In this document: positions 1 to 6,435 of the stretch, in pieces | Layout: every line of letters begins with the position of its first letter | Numbering within the stretch: position 1 is the stretch's first letter | Assembly (NCBI GenBank): GCA_030594935.1 | Contig: JAUVEE010000008.1 | Coordinates: 1-17,658, forward strand | DNA length: 17,658 nt | Source: a bacterium | Lineage (GTDB): Bacteria; Patescibacteriota; Minisyncoccia; Minisyncoccales; JAGLPU01 | Direction of reading: 5' to 3' | Translations under genes and position numbers: made by a program | Notes under the pieces: generated by a model | Database searches by the model: none | Told to the model about the DNA's origin: nothing | The model's input: the letters and a program-made list of their open reading frames with translations, nothing else

Positions 1-1472
1 TGGAGGACAAAGTGGAAAACTTGGGAGCGGAAATCGTCAAAGAAGCGTCGGAAAAAACCAATGATGTGGCCGGAGACGGAACCACCACCGCGGTAATTCT
101 GACTCAGGCAATGATTGCCGAAGGCTTGAAAAACGTAGCCGCCGGAGCCAATCCTTTGGCTTTAAAAAAAGGCATTAATAAAGGAGTTGAAGCGGCAGTA
201 GCCTCTCTGAAAGAGATGGCCAAGGCCGTTACCACCAAAGAGGAAAGAACCCAGGTAGCCACTATTTCCGCGGAAGACAAAGAAATGGGAGAACTGATCG
301 CCCAGGTTATGGAAGAAGTGGGCAATGAAGGAGTGGTTACTATTGAAGAATCAAAAACTTTCGGCCTGCAGAAAGAGATTGTCAAAGGTTTGCAGTTTGA
401 CCGAGGCTACATCTCTCCCTATATGGTTACTGACGCCGAAAAAATGGAAGCGGTTTTTGAAGACCCTTACATTTTAATTACCGACAAAAAGATTTCTTCT
501 TTGCAGGAAATTCTGCCGCTGCTGGAAAAAATAGCCCAGGCCGGCAAAAAAGAACTGGTGATTATCGCCGAAGACATTGACGGAGAAGCTTTAGCCACTT
601 TAGTGGTTAACAAGCTAAGAGGAGCATTCAGCACCTTGGCTATCAAGACTCCGGGATTCGGAGACCGAAAAAAAGAAATGCTGGAAGATGTTGCCATTGT
701 CACCGGAGGTAAAGTGATTTCCGAGGAAGTTGGCTTGAAACTGGACAAGACCGAGATAGACATGCTGGGGCAAGCCAGAAGAGTTGTCGCCAACAAAGAG
801 AACAGCACTATTATTGAAGGCAAAGGAGACAAAGGAGCCATTGACGCCCGAGTTTCCCAGATCAAACAGGAGCTCAAATCAGCCACTTCTGACTTTGACA
901 AAGAAAAGCTGCAGGAAAGGCTGGCTAAATTAGTCGGCGGAGTAGCCGTGATCAAAGTAGGCGCGGCCACTGAAGTTGAACAAAAAGCCCGCCAGCATAA
1001 AGCGGAGGACGCTTTAGCGGCCACCAGAGCGGCCGTGGAAGAAGGAATTGTTCCCGGAGGCGGAGTTGCTTTGTTAAGGACCATTAAAGCCTTGGAAGAA
1101 TTGAAACTGGAGGGCGATGAAAAAACCGGAGTAAACATCTTGAAAAGAGTCTTGGAAGAACCAATCAGAATAATCGCGGAAAATGCCGGTTTGGACGGAG
1201 CAGTGGTTGCGGAAAAGGTCAAGAACGGAGAAGGAAACTTTGGCTTTAACGCCCAGATTATGGAATATCAGGATTTAATGGAAGAAGGGATTGTTGACCC
1301 GGCCAAGGTGGTCAGGTCGGCTCTACAGAATGCTTCTTCCGCCGCTTCCATGTTCTTAACCACCGAATGCGTGGTGGCAGAGAAGCCGGAAGAGAACAAA
1401 GGCGGTCCCGCTATGCCAATGGGAGGCGGAATGCCCGGAATGGGAGGCGGAATGCCCGGAATGGGAATGTAA
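1..1472 (+). CDS. groEL: Chaperonin GroEL (60 kDa), 5' end cut by the window
   Basis: This is the large subunit of the ATP-driven GroEL/GroES folding chamber in the cytoplasm. The reading frame is already open at the first base (codons EDK, V, EN from base 3), which matches E. coli GroEL from about residue 62, so roughly 60 N-terminal residues are missing and the GTG at base 12 is not the start. The conserved ATP-site loop GDGTTTA lies at bases 75-95 and carries the catalytic aspartate equivalent to D87. The apical domain (FDRGYISPYMVT) and the equatorial-return segment (EEGIVPGGGVALL) follow in family order. The C-terminus is the glycine/methionine tail with two GGGMPGM repeats. GroES is not in the window. 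The hairpin at 1487 ends the transcript. Identification is certain; only the start is unseen. Confidence 0.98.
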   Translation, partial: EDKVENLGAEIVKEASEKTNDVAGDGTTTAVILTQAMIAEGLKNVAAGANPLALKKGINKGVEAAVASLKEMAKAVTTKEERTQVATISAEDKEMGELIAQVMEEVGNEGVVTIEESKTFGLQKEIVKGLQFDRGYISPYMVTDAEKMEAVFEDPYILITDKKISSLQEILPLLEKIAQAGKKELVIIAEDIDGEALATLVVNKLRGAFSTLAIKTPGFGDRKKEMLEDVAIVTGGKVISEEVGLKLDKTEIDMLGQARRVVANKENSTIIEGKGDKGAIDARVSQIKQELKSATSDFDKEKLQERLAKLVGGVAVIKVGAATEVEQKARQHKAEDALAATRAAVEEGIVPGGGVALLRTIKALEELKLEGDEKTGVNILKRVLEEPIRIIAENAGLDGAVVAEKVKNGEGNFGFNAQIMEYQDLMEEGIVDPAKVVRSALQNASSAASMFLTTECVVAEKPEENKGGPAMPMGGGMPGMGGGMPGMGM

Positions 1473-1486
1473 TCTCTTATTAGTTG

Positions 1487-1522
1487 AAACCCCTTCTCTG
1501 TTGACAGAGAAGGGGTTTTTTG
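1487..1522 (+). terminator. Intrinsic terminator of groEL
   Basis: A 14-bp perfect stem (1487-1500 with 1505-1518) has a four-base TTGA loop and a following T-tract. It begins 15 bases after the groEL stop. Its loop and the first base of the 3' arm also spell TTGACA, the -35 box of the next gene. Confidence 0.92.
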
Positions 1523-1529
1523 TTTTAAT
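1501..1529 (+). promoter_or_regulatory. Sigma70-type promoter embedded in the groEL terminator
   Basis: TTGACA (1501-1506), a 17-base spacer and TTTAAT (1524-1529). The -35 box lies in the terminator loop and the T-tract fills the spacer. The same -35/spacer/-10 arrangement is found at 1823-1851 before the paralogous gene, which supports it being functional. Predicted start about 1536. Confidence 0.7.
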
Positions 1530-1571
1530 TTTCAACAGCACCTGAAAATATAATATAGAGGAGGGAAAAAT
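1516..1571 (+). repeat. Duplicated promoter/leader cassette, copy A
   Basis: About 55 bases directly before the 71-aa gene are nearly identical to 1838-1892 before the 96-aa gene. Shared blocks include TTTTTTGTTTTAATT, TCAACAGCACC, GAAAATATA and the ribosome site GGAGGGAAAA. Only a few substitutions and small shifts separate the copies, so leader and coding region were duplicated together. Confidence 0.85.
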
Positions 1572-1787
1572 ATGGCGATTGAGGAAGAATTGCGGGAATA
1601 CTGCCAAGAGGTGAAAGAAGAATTAGCCAAAACCGATTTTCCAGAAGAGACAAAAGAAAAGGTGACAAGATTTCTGGTTTCGCAAAAAGAGCTAGAATTA
1701 AGCAATACAATAACAGAAGTTATTGTTTCCGAAAAAGAAAGGCGGCGAGGTTTAGATTTGGCAAGGAAAGCAGTATCCGGACTTTGA
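1572..1787 (+). CDS. Small acidic/helical protein, paralog A of a tandem pair, unknown function
   Basis: I do not recognise the family. The 71-residue product is highly charged and predicted helical, with no membrane segment, signal peptide or cysteine pair. Residues 12-40 (EVKEELAKTD, then KEKVTRFLV) align with residues 25-55 of the protein encoded at 1893-2183 (RVKVELAKTE, then KEGVTEFLC). The two genes are therefore tandem paralogs, and synonymous-looking differences between them support real coding. A strong GAGGAGGG ribosome site lies 7-8 bases before ATG, whereas most core genes here lack one. The gene has its own promoter inside the groEL terminator and its own terminator at 1799. It may be a small cytosolic regulator or stress protein, but nothing in the sequence decides this. 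Confidence 0.75.
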   Translation: MAIEEELREYCQEVKEELAKTDFPEETKEKVTRFLVSQKELELSNTITEVIVSEKERRRGLDLARKAVSGL

Positions 1788-1798
1788 GTTTTTTCAAA

Positions 1799-1824
1799 AA
1801 GGCATTTATTTGCCTTATTTTTTT
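1799..1824 (+). terminator. Intrinsic terminator after paralog A
   Basis: Stem AAGGCA (1799-1804) with TGCCTT (1811-1816), six-base loop, then an A and eight T's. The T-tract runs straight into TTGACA, the -35 box of the next gene at 1823. Confidence 0.78.
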
Positions 1825-1851
1825 GACAAAAGAGTAATTTTTTGTTTTAAT
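1823..1851 (+). promoter_or_regulatory. Sigma70-type promoter of paralog B
   Basis: TTGACA (1823-1828), 17-base spacer, TTTAAT (1846-1851). Identical boxes and spacing to the promoter at 1501-1529. The -35 box overlaps the end of the preceding terminator T-tract. Confidence 0.75.
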
Positions 1852-1892
1852 TCTCAACAGCACCCGAAAATATAAATATAGGAGGGAAAATT
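1838..1892 (+). repeat. Duplicated promoter/leader cassette, copy B
   Basis: Second copy of the leader at 1516-1571, again ending in a GGAGGG ribosome site a few bases before ATG. Conservation extends from the -10 region through the whole untranslated leader. Confidence 0.85.
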
Positions 1893-2183
1893 ATGAAAGA
1901 CAAAAAAAGAATAAAAGCAGAAAGGGCAGCAGCTGAAAAAGAACTTGGCCAGTACTATGAAAGAGTGAAAGTAGAATTAGCCAAAACCGAGCTTTCGCCG
2001 GAAGAAAAAGAAGGGGTGACAGAGTTTCTTTGTAAAAAAAAAGCTTTTGAAATAAAAAGTGCAATGACAGGAGCTGACCCAGAGAAAAGAGCGTTAGAGT
2101 TGGCGTCAATAAAATTGACAGTATGCGGCGGCAGTTCCGCGAGAAAAAAGATAGAGCCTGGGGAATCAATTTCTTGTACTTGA
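1893..2183 (+). CDS. Small charged helical protein, paralog B of a tandem pair, unknown function
   Basis: Family not recognised. The 96-residue product is the longer sister of the protein at 1572-1787: residues 18-60 align with most of the sister. It carries an additional N-terminal Lys/Ala-rich helix (residues 1-17) and a distinct C-terminal extension after residue 70 with two cysteines (VCGG near residue 77 and SCT at the end). There is no signal peptide or membrane segment. It has its own promoter (1823), a conserved leader, a strong GGAGGG ribosome site and a downstream terminator, so it is expressed as a single-gene unit. The location next to groEL could hint at a stress role, but the separate terminators argue against simple co-transcription. 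Confidence 0.75.
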   Translation: MKDKKRIKAERAAAEKELGQYYERVKVELAKTELSPEEKEGVTEFLCKKKAFEIKSAMTGADPEKRALELASIKLTVCGGSSARKKIEPGESISCT

Positions 2184-2198
2184 GCTTTTTGCATTATG

Positions 2199-2220
2199 GG
2201 ACATTAATTTGTCCTTTTTT
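2199..2220 (+). terminator. Intrinsic terminator after paralog B
   Basis: Stem GGACA (2199-2203) with TGTCC (2210-2214), six-base loop, six T's. Short stem but well placed, 16 bases after the stop. Confidence 0.65.
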
Positions 2221-2222
2221 AT

Positions 2223-2250
2223 TTGCCATTAAAAGATTTTTAGCTATAAT
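2223..2250 (+). promoter_or_regulatory. Promoter of the lemA-htpX-zinc ribbon operon
   Basis: TTGCCA (2223-2228), 16-base spacer, perfect TATAAT (2245-2250). It leaves an AT-rich leader of about 55 bases before lemA, with no clear Shine-Dalgarno site at the ATG. Confidence 0.65.
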
Positions 2251-2310
2251 AAAATAAATATAAGAACCTTAAATAAAGGTCGGATATTAATTTAAATTTA
2301 AAACAAAAAT

Positions 2311-2865
2311 ATGACAACTATACTTATCGTATTAATAGTTCTGGCAATATTCGTAGCGGTTATTTTTGGCATCTACAACAGCCTAGTAAGACTGCGGAAC
2401 AGAGCCAAGGAAGCTTGGGCTGATATAGATGTTCAGTTAAAAAGAAGGTATAACTTGATTCCTAATTTAGTGAAAACAGTCAAAGGCTACGCCACTCACG
2501 AGAGAGAGCTGCTGGAAAACGTGACTAAAGCCAGAAACATGGCTATGGGAGCGCAATCAGTCAAAGAGCACGGAGAAGCGGAGAACATGCTTTCCGGCGC
2601 CTTAAAATCTCTTTTCGCCGTTTCAGAAAACTATCCGGATTTGAAGGCTTCAGTAAACTTTTTAGAGCTGCAAAGAGAATTGCGCGACACCGAAGACAAA
2701 ATTCAAGCGGCCAGAAGGTTTTACAACGGAAATGTTCGTGATTTGAACATTAAGATTGAAACCGTTCCGTCCAATATTATCGCTTCCGCCTTTAATTTCA
2801 AACAAATGGAATTGTTTGAATTAAAGGAAGAAGAACAGAGAGAAGTTCCTAAAGTAGAATTCTAA
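2311..2865 (+). CDS. lemA: LemA family membrane-anchored protein
   Basis: LemA proteins have one N-terminal transmembrane helix and a helical-bundle domain facing outward. Their biochemical role is unresolved, but they often sit next to htpX. Here residues 3-24 form the hydrophobic anchor, followed by the family signature (NRAKEAWADIDVQLKRRYNL, then IPNLVKTVKGYA) at about residues 30-64. The C-terminal half carries the conserved ELQRELRDTEDKI and RRFYN segments. Length (184 aa) is normal for the family. The ATG at 2311 puts the anchor at the extreme N-terminus. htpX begins 7 bases after the stop and a zinc ribbon gene follows, so the three form one operon. The first conserved segment is typical LemA, so the call is firm. 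Confidence 0.95.
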   Translation: MTTILIVLIVLAIFVAVIFGIYNSLVRLRNRAKEAWADIDVQLKRRYNLIPNLVKTVKGYATHERELLENVTKARNMAMGAQSVKEHGEAENMLSGALKSLFAVSENYPDLKASVNFLELQRELRDTEDKIQAARRFYNGNVRDLNIKIETVPSNIIASAFNFKQMELFELKEEEQREVPKVEF

Positions 2866-2871
2866 GCAATT

Positions 2872-3771
2872 ATGTCAACTTTGTATTCTCAAGCTGAATC
2901 AAATACCCGCAAGACCTGGCTATTAATAACCGGTTTTCTTGTTTTTATCATTGTCTTGGGCTACTTGTTCAGTTATTTACTGGACAGTTCTATTATCTTG
3001 TATGCCGCGGTGATTTTCAGCATTCTGACCAGTTTTACCAGTTATTGGTATTCGGACAAAATTGTTCTGGCCATGGCTCACGCCCGAAAAATTGAAAAAA
3101 AAGACAATCCCGAGATTTACCGCTTAGTGGAGAATCTTTGCATTGCTTCCGGGCTGCCCCTGCCTAAAGTCTATATCATTAATGAAGCGCAGCCTAATGC
3201 TTTCGCCACCGGCAGGGACGAAAAGCACGCGGTAGTGGCAATGACCAAAGGATTATTGGATAAGCTGGACCGGGCCGAGCTGGAAGGAGTGATTGCCCAT
3301 GAGTTGTCGCATATAAAGAACAAGGATATGCTTTTGGGAACCGCGGTAGTGGTTTTAGTGGGAATTGTGGCTATGCTGTCCAATCTTTTCCTGCGCATTA
3401 CTTTTTGGGGAGGAGGAAGAAGGGATTCCCGCGGTTCCGGAGGAACGATTATAATGGTGCTGGGCTTATTAGCGGCAATATTGGCGCCGATCGCGGCCGG
3501 CTTGATTCAACTGGCTGTTTCCCGGAAAAGGGAATTCCTGGCTGACGCTTCCGCCGCTTTATTGACCCGCTATCCCGAAGGATTGGCCCGGGCTTTGGAG
3601 AAGATCTCCGCTGATCCGGCTGCTTTAAGAACAGCCAACACTTCCACGGCCCATCTCTATATCTCTTCGCCTTTAAGGGGAAAACAATCTAAAGGCTGGT
3701 TCGCCAAATTATTTATGACTCATCCGCCCACCGAGGAAAGGTTAAACGCTCTGCGGGGGATGAAAATATAA
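2872..3771 (+). CDS. htpX: HtpX-type membrane zinc metalloprotease (M48B)
   Basis: HtpX is a membrane-integrated M48 metalloprotease that degrades damaged or misassembled membrane proteins, with its active site at the cytoplasmic face. The zinc/catalytic motif HELSH is at residues 143-147 (H143, E144, H147), and the third zinc ligand is probably E221 in REFLADASA. Two N-terminal hydrophobic helices (about residues 15-35 and 41-58) and two more after the active site (about 156-175 and 193-215) give the family's four-helix topology. A glycine/arginine-rich loop (about 180-191) separates the latter two. Length of 299 aa is typical. It lies 6 bases after lemA and 2 bases before the zinc ribbon gene, so translation is probably coupled. 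Confidence 0.96.
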   Translation: MSTLYSQAESNTRKTWLLITGFLVFIIVLGYLFSYLLDSSIILYAAVIFSILTSFTSYWYSDKIVLAMAHARKIEKKDNPEIYRLVENLCIASGLPLPKVYIINEAQPNAFATGRDEKHAVVAMTKGLLDKLDRAELEGVIAHELSHIKNKDMLLGTAVVVLVGIVAMLSNLFLRITFWGGGRRDSRGSGGTIIMVLGLLAAILAPIAAGLIQLAVSRKREFLADASAALLTRYPEGLARALEKISADPAALRTANTSTAHLYISSPLRGKQSKGWFAKLFMTHPPTEERLNALRGMKI

Positions 3772-3773
3772 TT

Positions 3774-4304
3774 ATGAAATGTCCTATTTGTAAAACTGAT
3801 TTAGAGGAAGCGGTTTTCTATAATACCGGAGTTAATTATTGTCCAAAATGCCTGGGGCTTTGGTTCGGCCGGGATGAGTTGGCCCAGGCAGAGCACGAAA
3901 AAGACAAAGATTTAAGCTGGCTGGACATTGATCTTTGGAAAGACGAGACGCATTTTAAAGTCAGCCCCGGAGAAAAGGCTTGTCCGGCTTGCCGCATGCC
4001 TCTTTATCAAGTGAAGTATGGGGATTCGGAAATTACAGTTGATGTTTGCAATCTTTGCCACGGCACTTGGCTGGACAGGGGAGAGTTCAGAAAAATAATT
4101 GGATATCTGGAAAAGCGAAAAGACTTTGAACTTTTGCACAATTATGTTAAGACTTTAAGAGAAGAATTCCAGGAAATATTCACCGGACCCAAAGCTTTTC
4201 AGGAAGAAGTTTCTGATTTTCTGGCTGTTTTGAAGATATTGAATTATAAGTTTATTGTTAAGCATCCTCTAATCTCTAGGCTTATACTAAGGCTCCCCAG
4301 ATAA
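3774..4304 (+). CDS. Protein with two TFIIB-type zinc ribbons, linked to htpX
   Basis: The 176-aa product carries two zinc-binding ribbons of the zf-TFIIB kind. The first uses C3, C6, C23 and C26 (CPIC and CPKC) followed by GLWFGRDEL. The second uses C70, C73, C92 and C95 (CPAC and CNLC) followed by GTWLDRGE. The C-terminal 65 residues are helical and basic, without a clear membrane segment. Such ribbons occur in many uncharacterised bacterial proteins and bind metal rather than showing an enzyme signature. The start is 3 bases after the htpX stop, and a terminator follows, so it is the last gene of the operon. A role as metal-dependent adaptor or regulator of the HtpX/LemA pair is an inference from position only. 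Confidence 0.88.
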   Translation: MKCPICKTDLEEAVFYNTGVNYCPKCLGLWFGRDELAQAEHEKDKDLSWLDIDLWKDETHFKVSPGEKACPACRMPLYQVKYGDSEITVDVCNLCHGTWLDRGEFRKIIGYLEKRKDFELLHNYVKTLREEFQEIFTGPKAFQEEVSDFLAVLKILNYKFIVKHPLISRLILRLPR

Positions 4305-4320
4305 TTCTAACCTTTTATTT

Positions 4321-4346
4321 TAAAAGCGGAGGAGTTTCCGCTTTTA
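4321..4346 (+). terminator. Terminator of the lemA-htpX operon
   Basis: Ten-base perfect stem (4321-4330 with 4337-4346), six-base loop GGAGTT, with A's on the left and T's on the right. It could act in both directions. It ends only six bases before the tRNA-Ser gene. Confidence 0.85.
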
Positions 4347-4352
4347 GTTTAT

Positions 4353-4442
4353 GGTGGGGTGACTGAGCGGTTGAAAGTGCTTGCTTGGAAAGCAAGTGTA
4401 GTCGAAAGGCTACCGCGAGTTCGAATCTCGCCCCCACCGCCA
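4353..4442 (+). tRNA. tRNA-Ser (GGA)
   Basis: Acceptor stem GGTGGGG (4353-4359) pairs with CCCCACC (4432-4438), then G and encoded CCA. The anticodon stem CTTGC/GCAAG encloses TTGGAAA with anticodon GGA. The long variable arm (GTAGTCGAAAGGCTAC) is the class II hallmark of serine tRNAs. The T arm is GCGAG-TTCGAAT-CTCGC. No distinct promoter is visible between the preceding terminator and the gene. Confidence 0.97.
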
Positions 4443-4490
4443 ATCTAAACTCTTGCGTAAATAGATAAGATATTGAAAGTAAACAAATAA

Positions 4491-4643
4491 ATAGAATCCA
4501 TTTTTTTCTCTCATTTTAAGGAGTTGGTTGAAAAATTAAAATTAAAGTCCAACGCTAAAGTTTTCGGAGGTTCAATAAAACAAAAAGCCGGTAAAAAATG
4601 GCCTCCCAGAAAAGAATATGGCAGAATAGGGGATAATTTGTAA
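4491..4643 (+). pseudogene. Possible 3' remnant of a coding sequence
   Basis: The 280-base gap between tRNA-Ser and the first MscS gene contains a 50-codon open stretch with no ATG, GTG or TTG start near its 5' end. It translates to a protein-like, lysine-rich tail (KELVEKLKLKSNAKVFGGSI, then KKWPPRKEYG) and ends in TAA at 4641. The composition looks like a real protein C-terminus rather than random AT-rich DNA. The FGG-SI pattern loosely recalls the end of LAGLIDADG-type endonucleases, but that is a guess. It sits downstream of a tRNA gene, a frequent insertion site. The rest of the gap holds the extended -10 at 4649. Confidence 0.35.
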
Positions 4644-4648
4644 AAATG

Positions 4649-4657
4649 TGCTATAAT
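4649..4657 (+). promoter_or_regulatory. Extended -10 promoter before the MscS pair
   Basis: TGCTATAAT is a perfect extended -10 (TGnTATAAT). No convincing -35 is present at the expected distance. The predicted start near 4664 leaves a leader of about 60 AT-rich bases. Confidence 0.6.
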
Positions 4658-4722
4658 TTGCATAGAGTATTGTTTTTGTTTGTGAAGAATAAAGAATCTA
4701 ATAAAAATATAATTATAAATTT

Positions 4723-5262
4723 ATGGATATTCAAACCATTATAGATGTTTTTCAGCAAAATCCACTCCTTGTCAGCGGAGCTAAAATAATTAGCATTATT
4801 ATTGCCGCTCTCCTAATAAACCGTTTCGGCCTAATTTTTATTAATAAGTTAATCAGGAGATTCGTTAATCCGTCGCAGAAAGAAACAAGCCCCGAAGAAG
4901 ACAAAAAAAGCAATACTTTAATCAGTATTTTAGGAGGGACTATGAAATTTATAGTTGGAATTATAGCTGTTTTGATGGTTCTTTCCGAGCTTGGGATTAA
5001 TATCGGGCCTGTTCTGGCCGGAGCGGGATTAATCGGTTTAGCCGTTGGCATGGCTTCAAAAGAAATTATTTCTGATTTTCTTTCCGGTTTTTTTATTATC
5101 CTAGAAGACCAATATCATCTTGGAGACAGGGTAAAAATTGCCGGCGTTGAAGGAGAGGTTAAAGAAGTAACTTTAAGAAGAACGGCCATTAAGGATGATT
5201 CCGGTCTTTTGCATTCAATTCCTAACGGCCAAATAAAAACAATAGCCAGAAAAGTTGGTTAA
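4723..5262 (+). CDS. MscS-like channel, short paralog lacking the C-terminal domain
   Basis: This 179-aa protein is a close paralog of the full-length channel encoded immediately downstream; both start MDIQ and share the same segment order. It has a first transmembrane helix (about residues 18-36), a charged linker, a second helix (about 74-90), the glycine/alanine-rich pore helix (AGAGLIGLAVGMASKEI, about 97-113) and the MscS beta-domain start (LEDQYHLGDRVKIAG). It stops after IPNGQIKT, just where the alpha/beta C-terminal vestibule domain of about 100 residues should begin. This may be a natural minimal channel, a subunit that mixes with its neighbour, or a decaying duplicate; the reading frame is intact and well conserved up to the stop. 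Small-conductance channels release solutes on hypo-osmotic shock. Confidence 0.85.
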   Translation: MDIQTIIDVFQQNPLLVSGAKIISIIIAALLINRFGLIFINKLIRRFVNPSQKETSPEEDKKSNTLISILGGTMKFIVGIIAVLMVLSELGINIGPVLAGAGLIGLAVGMASKEIISDFLSGFFIILEDQYHLGDRVKIAGVEGEVKEVTLRRTAIKDDSGLLHSIPNGQIKTIARKVG

Positions 5263-5329
5263 AGCATAGCGAAAAGCTTTTTAAAAGATAGAAAAAGAAT
5301 TAAAATAAAGAAAAATTAAATAATATATT

Positions 5330-6196
5330 ATGGATATTCAAGCTATTATAGAACTCATTCAACAAAATCCGCACCTTGTCAGTGTGGTTAAAATAGTCGG
5401 CATTATTATTGTTACTCTCCTAGTAAATAGGTTCGGGAAGATTTTTATTGATAAAGTGATTCGTTCTCTGGTTAAGCCTCCGCGCGATGTTGTAGACCCC
5501 AATGAAGAGATAAAAAGAGAGAATACTTTAATCAGTATTTTTCACGGGATAATAAGAGTAGTTGTTTGGGCGATAGCTATTTTAACGATTCTGGCCGAGG
5601 TGGGAGTTAATATCGCTCCCTTGCTGGCCGGCGCCGGAGTATTGGGTTTAGCCATTGGTTTTGGCGCCCAGTCTTTAGTAAGCGATATGCTGGCCGGACT
5701 TTTTATTATGATGGAAGACCAATACCGGGTGGGCGATGTGGTAAATATTGCCGGCACCAGCGGCAGTGTTCAGGATATAAATTTAAGAAAGACCACCTTG
5801 CGTGATTTAGACGGGATTGAGCACCATATTCCCAATGGGGAGATTAAAAAGGCTTCCAATTTATCAAAAGGATTCGCCCGGATTAATTTGAATGTCGGCA
5901 TTGCCTATGATTCAAATTTAGAAAAAGTTATCAAAGTAGTTAATCAGGTAGGAGAAGAAATGGCTAATGATCCGGAGTGGAAAGATGATATTATTAAAAC
6001 TCCTAAATTTCTGCGAGTTAATGAGTTCGCTGATTCAGCTATGATTATTAAAATTTTAGGGGACACCAAGCCTTTAAAGCAATGGGCGTCCACTGGTGAA
6101 CTGCGCAAGCGGCTTAAAATTGCTTTTGACCGAGAAGGCATTGAGATTCCCTTTCCGCAAATGGTTGTTTGGCAGGGAGATAAAAAAGAAGGATAA
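5330..6196 (+). CDS. mscS: MscS-family mechanosensitive channel
   Basis: Full-length (288 aa) small-conductance mechanosensitive channel of the inner membrane, which opens under membrane tension to release osmolytes. Transmembrane helices are at about residues 18-36 and 73-91. The pore-lining third helix has the typical small-residue pattern (LLAGAGVLGLAIGFGAQSLV, 98-117). The beta domain begins at MEDQYRVGDVVNIAG and the conserved IPNGEIKKASNLSKG follows. The alpha/beta C-terminal domain (residues about 180-285) is complete, in contrast to the paralog at 4723-5262. It lies 67 bases after that gene, with no clear terminator between, so the two are probably co-transcribed. The DUF5652-like gene begins 2 bases after its stop. 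Confidence 0.94.
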   Translation: MDIQAIIELIQQNPHLVSVVKIVGIIIVTLLVNRFGKIFIDKVIRSLVKPPRDVVDPNEEIKRENTLISIFHGIIRVVVWAIAILTILAEVGVNIAPLLAGAGVLGLAIGFGAQSLVSDMLAGLFIMMEDQYRVGDVVNIAGTSGSVQDINLRKTTLRDLDGIEHHIPNGEIKKASNLSKGFARINLNVGIAYDSNLEKVIKVVNQVGEEMANDPEWKDDIIKTPKFLRVNEFADSAMIIKILGDTKPLKQWASTGELRKRLKIAFDREGIEIPFPQMVVWQGDKKEG

Positions 6197-6198
6197 AA

Positions 6199-6426
6199 AT
6201 GTTTAACACTTTTCTTGAATTAAGCGAAACTTCGCAGCTAATTCTCTTTTTAGTCTTATTATTTTGGGTTTTGCCCTGGAAAGGAGCGGCTTTATGGAAA
6301 GCCAGCAGGAACAATCAGAGAAGTTGGTTTATTGCCATATTGATTTTTAATACTTTTGCGATTCTGGAAATTATCTATATTCTCTATTTTTCAATTCCGA
6401 AACAAAAAAACTCCCTAAATGTTTAG
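6199..6426 (+). CDS. Small two-helix membrane protein, DUF5652-like
   Basis: The 75-residue product has two transmembrane helices (about residues 13-30 and 44-66) joined by a short basic loop. The motif WVLPWKGAALWKASRNNQ, then WFIAILIFNTFAILEIIYI, matches what I recall of DUF5652, a short membrane family common in candidate-phylum genomes with no known function. The start codon lies 2 bases after the mscS stop, so it is the last gene of the channel operon. The terminator at 6404 overlaps its final codons, so the last residues (KQKNSLNV) are partly dictated by the hairpin. Assignment to DUF5652 is from memory of the motif and was not searched. Confidence 0.8.
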   Translation: MFNTFLELSETSQLILFLVLLFWVLPWKGAALWKASRNNQRSWFIAILIFNTFAILEIIYILYFSIPKQKNSLNV

Positions 6427-6435
6427 GGAGTTTTT
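6404..6435 (+). terminator. Bidirectional terminator between convergent operons
   Basis: CTCCCTAA (6411-6418) pairs with TTAGGGAG (6423-6430), with seven A's before and five T's after the stem. It overlaps the 3' end of the DUF5652-like gene and abuts the stop of the minus-strand GH57 gene at 6434, so it can serve both convergent transcripts. Confidence 0.88.

Noticed and set aside
467..1222. A 251-codon open frame on the minus strand inside groEL
   Set aside because: Antisense shadow of groEL; serine-rich low-quality translation, no ribosome site or promoter, and groEL is certain on the plus strand.
1411..1472. Direct repeats at the groEL 3' end (GGAGGCGGAATGCCCGGAAT type)
   Set aside because: They simply encode the usual GGM-rich C-terminal tail of GroEL.
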